A stretch of DNA of 13,346 nucleotides, taken from CBDVAK01 sp965371945. GTDB lineage: Bacteria > Pseudomonadota > Gammaproteobacteria > Competibacterales > JAHEDQ01. The notes beneath the pieces are model-generated. The model was not told the DNA's origin. It was given only the letters and a program-made list of their open reading frames with translations, and ran no database searches. The stretch lies in the NCBI GenBank assembly GCA_965371945.1, contig CBDVAK010000073.1, forward strand, positions 1 to 13,346, read 5' to 3'. This document shows positions 11,999 to 13,346 of this stretch, piece after piece. Position numbers and translations under genes: made by a program. How positions within the stretch are numbered: position 1 is the stretch's first letter; each line of letters starts with the position of its first letter.

Positions 11999-12716
11999 GT
12001 TGTTCGGCGTGCAGCCAGTGACCGGCGCCGGCCAGCGTGTCGATGGTGGCGTTGGGAAACAACCGCAAGATGGCCTGTTGCTGCGCCACACCTACATAGT
12101 CCGACGCCCCGCCACGGATAAACAGTGCCGGGCCGGTAAAAGGCTCGCCCTCAGGGGCACCGGCTATGCGGTCGTAGCAAGACTCGATGGCCTCGAGGTT
12201 GAGTTGCAGGGCGAAACGTCCGGCCGCGGTCTTGACCAGGTTCTTGAGTAGAAAGGAGCGCACCTCGGTCGTCTCGACAAACTGTGCGAGCACCTCGTCA
12301 GCTTCTTTCCGGGTGGTGGTGGCGGCTTCCTCCACGGCGTGTAGACCGGCGATCGCCGCTTGATGATGATGGCCGTAGGTGACCGGCGCGATATCGACCG
12401 CCACCAGGCTGTGCGCTCTATGCGGATGACCAAGCGCGACCTGCATGGCGACCTTACCGCCCATCGAGTGCCCCACCAGATCGGCGCGCCCGATATTCTG
12501 CGAGTCCATCAGTTCGACGATGTCGGCGGCCATGGTGGGATAGTCCATACAGTCGCTGTGAGCGGACTTGCCATGGTTGCGCAGGTCGGGCATCAATACC
12601 CGGAAATGGCTCGCCAGCAATCTGCCTAGCCCGCGCAGATTGCTCATCGAGCCGAACAGTCCGTGCATCAGAATGACCGGGTCGCCATCCCCCAGGGTGG
12701 TGAACTGCAGCTTCAT
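11952..12716 (-). CDS. ybfF: alpha/beta hydrolase, YbfF-like esterase
   Basis: A 254-residue alpha/beta hydrolase that resembles E. coli YbfF along its length. Visible features: oxyanion-hole motif MHGLFGSMSNL (17-27), MPDLRNHGKS (42-51), nucleophile elbow GHSMGGK with Ser84, VAVDIAPVTYG (105-115), ALFIRGGASDYV with candidate acid Asp206, and AGAGHWLHAE with catalytic His233. YbfF hydrolyses short acyl-CoA and p-nitrophenyl esters in vitro. The physiological substrate is unclear. The length is normal and all catalytic residues are present. Upstream by 7 bases is a 39-codon reading frame that probably shares its mRNA. The 3' end abuts and partly coincides with duplicated DNA from the other end of the 8.1-11.9 kb interval, but the coding sequence itself is intact. 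Confidence 0.9.
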   Translation of the reverse strand: MKLQFTTLGDGDPVILMHGLFGSMSNLRGLGRLLASHFRVLMPDLRNHGKSAHSDCMDYPTMAADIVELMDSQNIGRADLVGHSMGGKVAMQVALGHPHRAHSLVAVDIAPVTYGHHHQAAIAGLHAVEEAATTTRKEADEVLAQFVETTEVRSFLLKNLVKTAAGRFALQLNLEAIESCYDRIAGAPEGEPFTGPALFIRGGASDYVGVAQQQAILRLFPNATIDTLAGAGHWLHAEQPELFNRRVLDFLQSR

Positions 12717-12723
12717 GTCTGTG

Positions 12724-12843
12724 CTACTCCGTCGCCGTCATCGTATCGTCCAGCAGCGCCCCCTGGATGCTGCAACCCCGGACGGTCCGTGTACCACAGC
12801 AGGTGAAAGTGAAGACCTGGTAGTCACCCGGGGGTTCGGACAT
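12724..12843 (-). CDS. candidate 39-residue Cys-containing small protein
   Basis: ATG 12843 is preceded on the minus strand by GGAG with an 8-base spacer and opens a 39-codon frame ending in TAG, 7 bases before the esterase ATG. The product begins MSEPPGDYQVFTFTCCGTRT and contains Cys15, Cys16 and Cys24, which could bind a metal or form disulfides. I do not recognise a family. The good ribosome site and tight spacing to the esterase gene support translation, either as a real small protein or as a leader coupled to the esterase. Short frames occur by chance in GC-rich DNA, so confidence is limited. Confidence 0.4.
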   Translation of the reverse strand: MSEPPGDYQVFTFTCCGTRTVRGCSIQGALLDDTMTATE

Positions 12844-12922
12844 GCTCGTAACTCCGGTGGAAACCGCCTGGCAGCGGCGGCTGGCTGATGATAGTCGCAT
12901 CACACAACTCCGGCGAGTCGCC

Positions 12923-12949
12923 TTGATGCTCCAGTTCCCGGATCATAAT
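12923..12949 (+). promoter_or_regulatory. candidate promoter of the BKACE gene
   Basis: TTGATG (12923-12928, 4 of 6) and CATAAT (12944-12949, 5 of 6) are separated by 15 bases, slightly short of the ideal 17. Transcription would start near 12956 and give a leader of about 150 nt, which contains the structured element at 12991-13084. Confidence 0.35.
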
Positions 12950-12990
12950 TGTTGCGCGAACCCTTGGGCTGAGTGATTCTGTGGCGATGG

Positions 12991-13084
12991 CTGCGCTCCT
13001 CGCAGTTCCTTGGCGGAGACCCGAAACAGGGTCGGAGCGAACACGCTCCAGTCCCGCCAATGCCCCCAGGTATCGAGGGGTGGC
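12991..13084 (+). ncRNA. candidate structured leader (cis-regulatory RNA) of the BKACE gene
   Basis: Several perfect helices are packed into 94 bases. Hairpin CTGCG-CTCCT-CGCAG lies at 12991-13005. A three-way junction runs 13010-13060: P1 is TTGGCGG (13010-13016) with CCGCCAA (13054-13060), P2 is GACCC-GAAACA-GGGTC (13018-13033), and P3 is GGAGCG-AACA-CGCTCC (13034-13049). A further hairpin, GCCA + CCCC (13056-13059, 13064-13067) with GGGG + TGGC (13077-13084), shares bases with P1 and ends 12 bases before the ribosome site. P1 and this hairpin cannot form together, as expected for a switch. It matches no riboswitch class that I can recognise. Confidence 0.4.
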
Positions 13085-13108
13085 CGACAAAAAGTGAAGG
13101 GGTGCCCT

Positions 13109-13346
13109 GTGGGTCTTGAAGCGAATCGCGAAGTGTTCATCACCTGTGCCGTGAGCGGGTCAGGCGCGACTCAGGACAGGTCGGTGCACGTGCCACGCGG
13201 CCCCGCCCAGATCGCGGCGAGTGCAATCGATGCCGCCAGGGCCGGTGCGGCCATCGTCCATTGTCACGTGCGTGAACCGCACAGTGGTGCTCCCAGCCGC
13301 CGGGTGGAACTCTACCGGGAACTTACCGAGCGCATCCGCAGCGCTG
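13109..13346 (+). CDS. BKACE (DUF849) beta-keto acid cleavage enzyme, N-terminal part
   Basis: The first 79 codons of a gene that leaves the window; full-length members are about 270-310 residues. Clear family motifs: REVFITCAVSGSGATQDRS (7-25), VPRGPAQIAASAIDAARAGA (28-47), AAIVHCHVREPHSGAPSRR (47-65) and ELYRELTERIRS. BKACEs are Zn-dependent TIM-barrel enzymes that exchange a beta-keto acid with acetyl-CoA to give acetoacetate and a new CoA ester. Known substrates include 3-keto-5-aminohexanoate (Kce) and dehydrocarnitine. His51 and His53 are the HxH metal ligands. Start GTG 13109 has AAGGGG at 6-base spacing. An in-frame GTG at 13094 has no ribosome site. The substrate cannot be told from this part. 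Confidence 0.9.
   Translation, partial: MGLEANREVFITCAVSGSGATQDRSVHVPRGPAQIAASAIDAARAGAAIVHCHVREPHSGAPSRRVELYRELTERIRSA

Noticed and set aside
12885..13033. CTGATGA (12885-12891) and a later GAAA (13023-13026) suggesting a hammerhead ribozyme
   Set aside because: The two core pieces are over 130 bases apart, GAAA lies in the loop of a perfect hairpin, and no correctly placed stem III or cleavage triplet can be drawn.
12824..13090. Minus-strand 88-codon frame in the gap before the BKACE gene
   Set aside because: Low-complexity Arg/Ser-rich product with no motifs. It overlaps the better supported 39-codon frame and is opposite the structured leader.
1..13346. CRISPR arrays, tRNA or rRNA genes, intact insertion sequences, integrase genes
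   Set aside because: No regularly spaced repeats, no cloverleaf with a CCA-type end, and no transposase or integrase motifs were seen on either strand by eye.

Overview
The window is GC-rich, tightly packed DNA with proteobacterial-style ribosome sites and sigma70-like promoter hexamers. Gene content (a PiT transporter with a DUF47 partner, a YbfF-type esterase, a DUF849/BKACE enzyme, two type II toxin-antitoxin pairs and phage-tail-spike genes) fits a gammaproteobacterium. The genus cannot be read from the sequence alone.

Positions 1-437 hold a probable broken gene: an ABM-like dimeric alpha-beta barrel protein whose only upstream ATG is cut off by an in-frame TGA. Positions 535-3229 form a tight three-gene operon with 4-base ATGA overlaps: a multi-pass membrane protein, a small outer-membrane-type lipoprotein, and a peptidoglycan-binding lytic transglycosylase without a signal peptide. 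A DsbA-fold isomerase (3267-3857, minus) faces it. Positions 4028-5882 encode a contractile-injection spike split into two proteins, a gpD-like hub and a gpV/gp5-like OB-fold plus beta-helix spike. Position 5953 begins a 726-residue protein with one canonical EF-hand loop and a membrane C-terminus. No sheath, tube, baseplate wedge or ATPase gene is in view, so the spike looks like an orphan or outlying module. The membrane protein, lipoprotein and muralytic enzyme could be its envelope-penetration or lysis partner (inference).

Positions 8134-11863 look like a mobile-type interval: pit-DUF47, a 165-bp hairpin MITE-like repeat, vapBC and a divergent RHH/RelE-ParE pair. Its edges carry reciprocal scars. 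A short remnant of the esterase 3' end lies just after the EF-hand gene, and a 71-bp remnant of the EF-hand gene lies just before the esterase 3' end. This shows that the interval was created by insertion or duplication between two once-adjacent convergent genes.

Positions 11952-12843 (minus) carry the YbfF-like esterase and a candidate 39-residue Cys-containing protein. The right edge starts a BKACE gene at 13109. Its roughly 150-nt leader can fold into a three-way junction that competes with a hairpin next to the ribosome site, so it is a candidate cis-regulatory RNA.
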